In this document: positions 63,562-64,000 of the stretch, one piece after another
Position numbering within the stretch: the stretch's first letter is position 1
How the letters are laid out: each line of letters opens with the position of its first letter
From: Brenneria roseae subsp. roseae
GTDB taxonomy: Bacteria; Pseudomonadota; Gammaproteobacteria; Enterobacterales; Enterobacteriaceae
NCBI RefSeq assembly: GCF_003115845.1
Contig: NZ_KZ819024.1
Location: 62,001-126,000 of the forward strand
Length of the DNA stretch: 64,000 bases
Reading direction: 5' to 3'
The notes under the pieces: generated by a model
The model's database searches: none
Seen by the model: the letters and a program-made list of their open reading frames with translations, nothing else
What the model was told of the DNA's origin: nothing
Program-made: the position numbers and the translations under genes

Positions 63562-64000
63562 ATGCAGCAACGTAAAATAGTGTTTATAGGCGCCGGTAAT
63601 ATGGCGCAGGCCATTATCGCCGGATTAATTGAAGGGGGTTACCCCGCCGGCAATATCAGCGTATGCGCGCCTTCCGGCAGGAATCGCGATGTACTGGCGG
63701 CCAGATATGGCGTCACCGGCAGTGCTGATAACGTGCGCTGCGCGCAGGAGGCGGATGTTATTGTACTGGCCGTCAAGCCGCAGATGATGGCAACCGTATG
63801 CGAACCATTACGCCAGCAGGTGGATTTCACTGGCAAACTGGTGCTGTCGATTGCCGCCGGGATCAGCATTGACCGCTTTAAGGCGCTGTTAGACGAGAAG
63901 CTGAATATCGTGCGCATTATGCCGAATACACCGTCACTGGTAGGGAAAGGCATGAGCGGACTGTATGCGCCGGCGATCGTTAGCGAAACCGACCGGGCAT
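63562..64000 (+). CDS. proC: Pyrroline-5-carboxylate reductase ProC, 5' part (runs off the right edge)
   Basis: The first 146 codons encode MQQRKIVFIGAGNMAQAIIA (NADPH-binding Rossmann motif), DVIVLAVKPQMM and IVRIMPNTPSLVGKGMSGLY, typical of ProC, which makes proline from pyrroline-5-carboxylate. About 125 residues are missing beyond the window, judging by a family length near 270. It follows yggS by 73 bases, an order seen in many soft-rot enterobacteria. Confidence 0.95.
   Translation, partial: MQQRKIVFIGAGNMAQAIIAGLIEGGYPAGNISVCAPSGRNRDVLAARYGVTGSADNVRCAQEADVIVLAVKPQMMATVCEPLRQQVDFTGKLVLSIAAGISIDRFKALLDEKLNIVRIMPNTPSLVGKGMSGLYAPAIVSETDRA

Overview
The window is chromosomal DNA from a gammaproteobacterium of the order Enterobacterales, most likely a plant-associated, soft-rot-type member of the Pectobacteriaceae (Brenneria/Pectobacterium/Dickeya-like). 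I infer this from near-Escherichia protein sequences and local gene orders (ytfP-tamB-tamA-msrA, ytfL-ytfK-ytfJ-cysQ-cpdB, fklB-ytfB-rplI-rpsR-priB-rpsF, bsmA-rlmB-rnr-nsrR) together with pectin-type sugar genes. No rRNA, tRNA, CRISPR array or intact insertion sequence was recognised.

Bases 1-30,560 are core genome: ypeB (partial), ligA, hldE, glnE, ygiF, ygiM, cca, uppP, folB, plsY, ppa, ytfP, tamBA, msrA, ytfL, ytfK, ytfJ, cysQ, cpdB, a DUF2502 gene, fklB, ytfB and the rpsF-priB-rpsR-rplI ribosomal operon. The blocks come from several regions of the Escherichia map (ligA-ypeB, hldE-glnE-ygiF, plsY-ppa), so the chromosome is rearranged relative to E. coli. Short palindromic repeats lie in several joints.

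Bases 30,900-32,064 hold a small accessory insertion between rpsF and yjfP. It has the 3' stump of an hcp gene (type VI secretion tube protein), a DUF4225-type putative effector and a small membrane protein that is probably its immunity partner. A second, larger version sits at 52,099-55,138 on the other strand: intact hcp, the same effector, and five tandem copies of the small membrane gene with a broken effector copy between them. One small gene is interrupted by a frameshift at a ten-base A tract.

Bases 39,707-48,812 are the most striking part: a complete Fe-only nitrogenase cluster, anfH-anfD-anfG-anfK, followed by a possible 68-residue ORF, a HEPN-like gene, an FMN split-barrel gene, anfO, the activator gene anfA, and a NifA-derived second regulator that has lost the GAFTGA loop and the Walker B aspartate. 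Both anfH and anfA have good sigma-54 promoter matches with inverted repeats upstream. No nifB, nifEN, nifUS or Mo/V nitrogenase genes are in the window, so cofactor assembly must be encoded elsewhere. The cluster lies directly upstream of nsrR, and palindromic repeats border it on the anfH side.

Bases 49,268-64,000 carry a class-I glutamine amidotransferase, a chemoreceptor, the hcp/immunity array, a remnant of a CdaR/PucR-type regulator overlapping a cytosine-deaminase-like gene with an altered active site, and a small sugar-acid locus (double-wHTH GntR regulator, LgoD-like dehydrogenase, TogB-like binding protein, GH88/GH105-type hydrolase). Core genes resume with yggR, yggS and proC (cut by the window edge).
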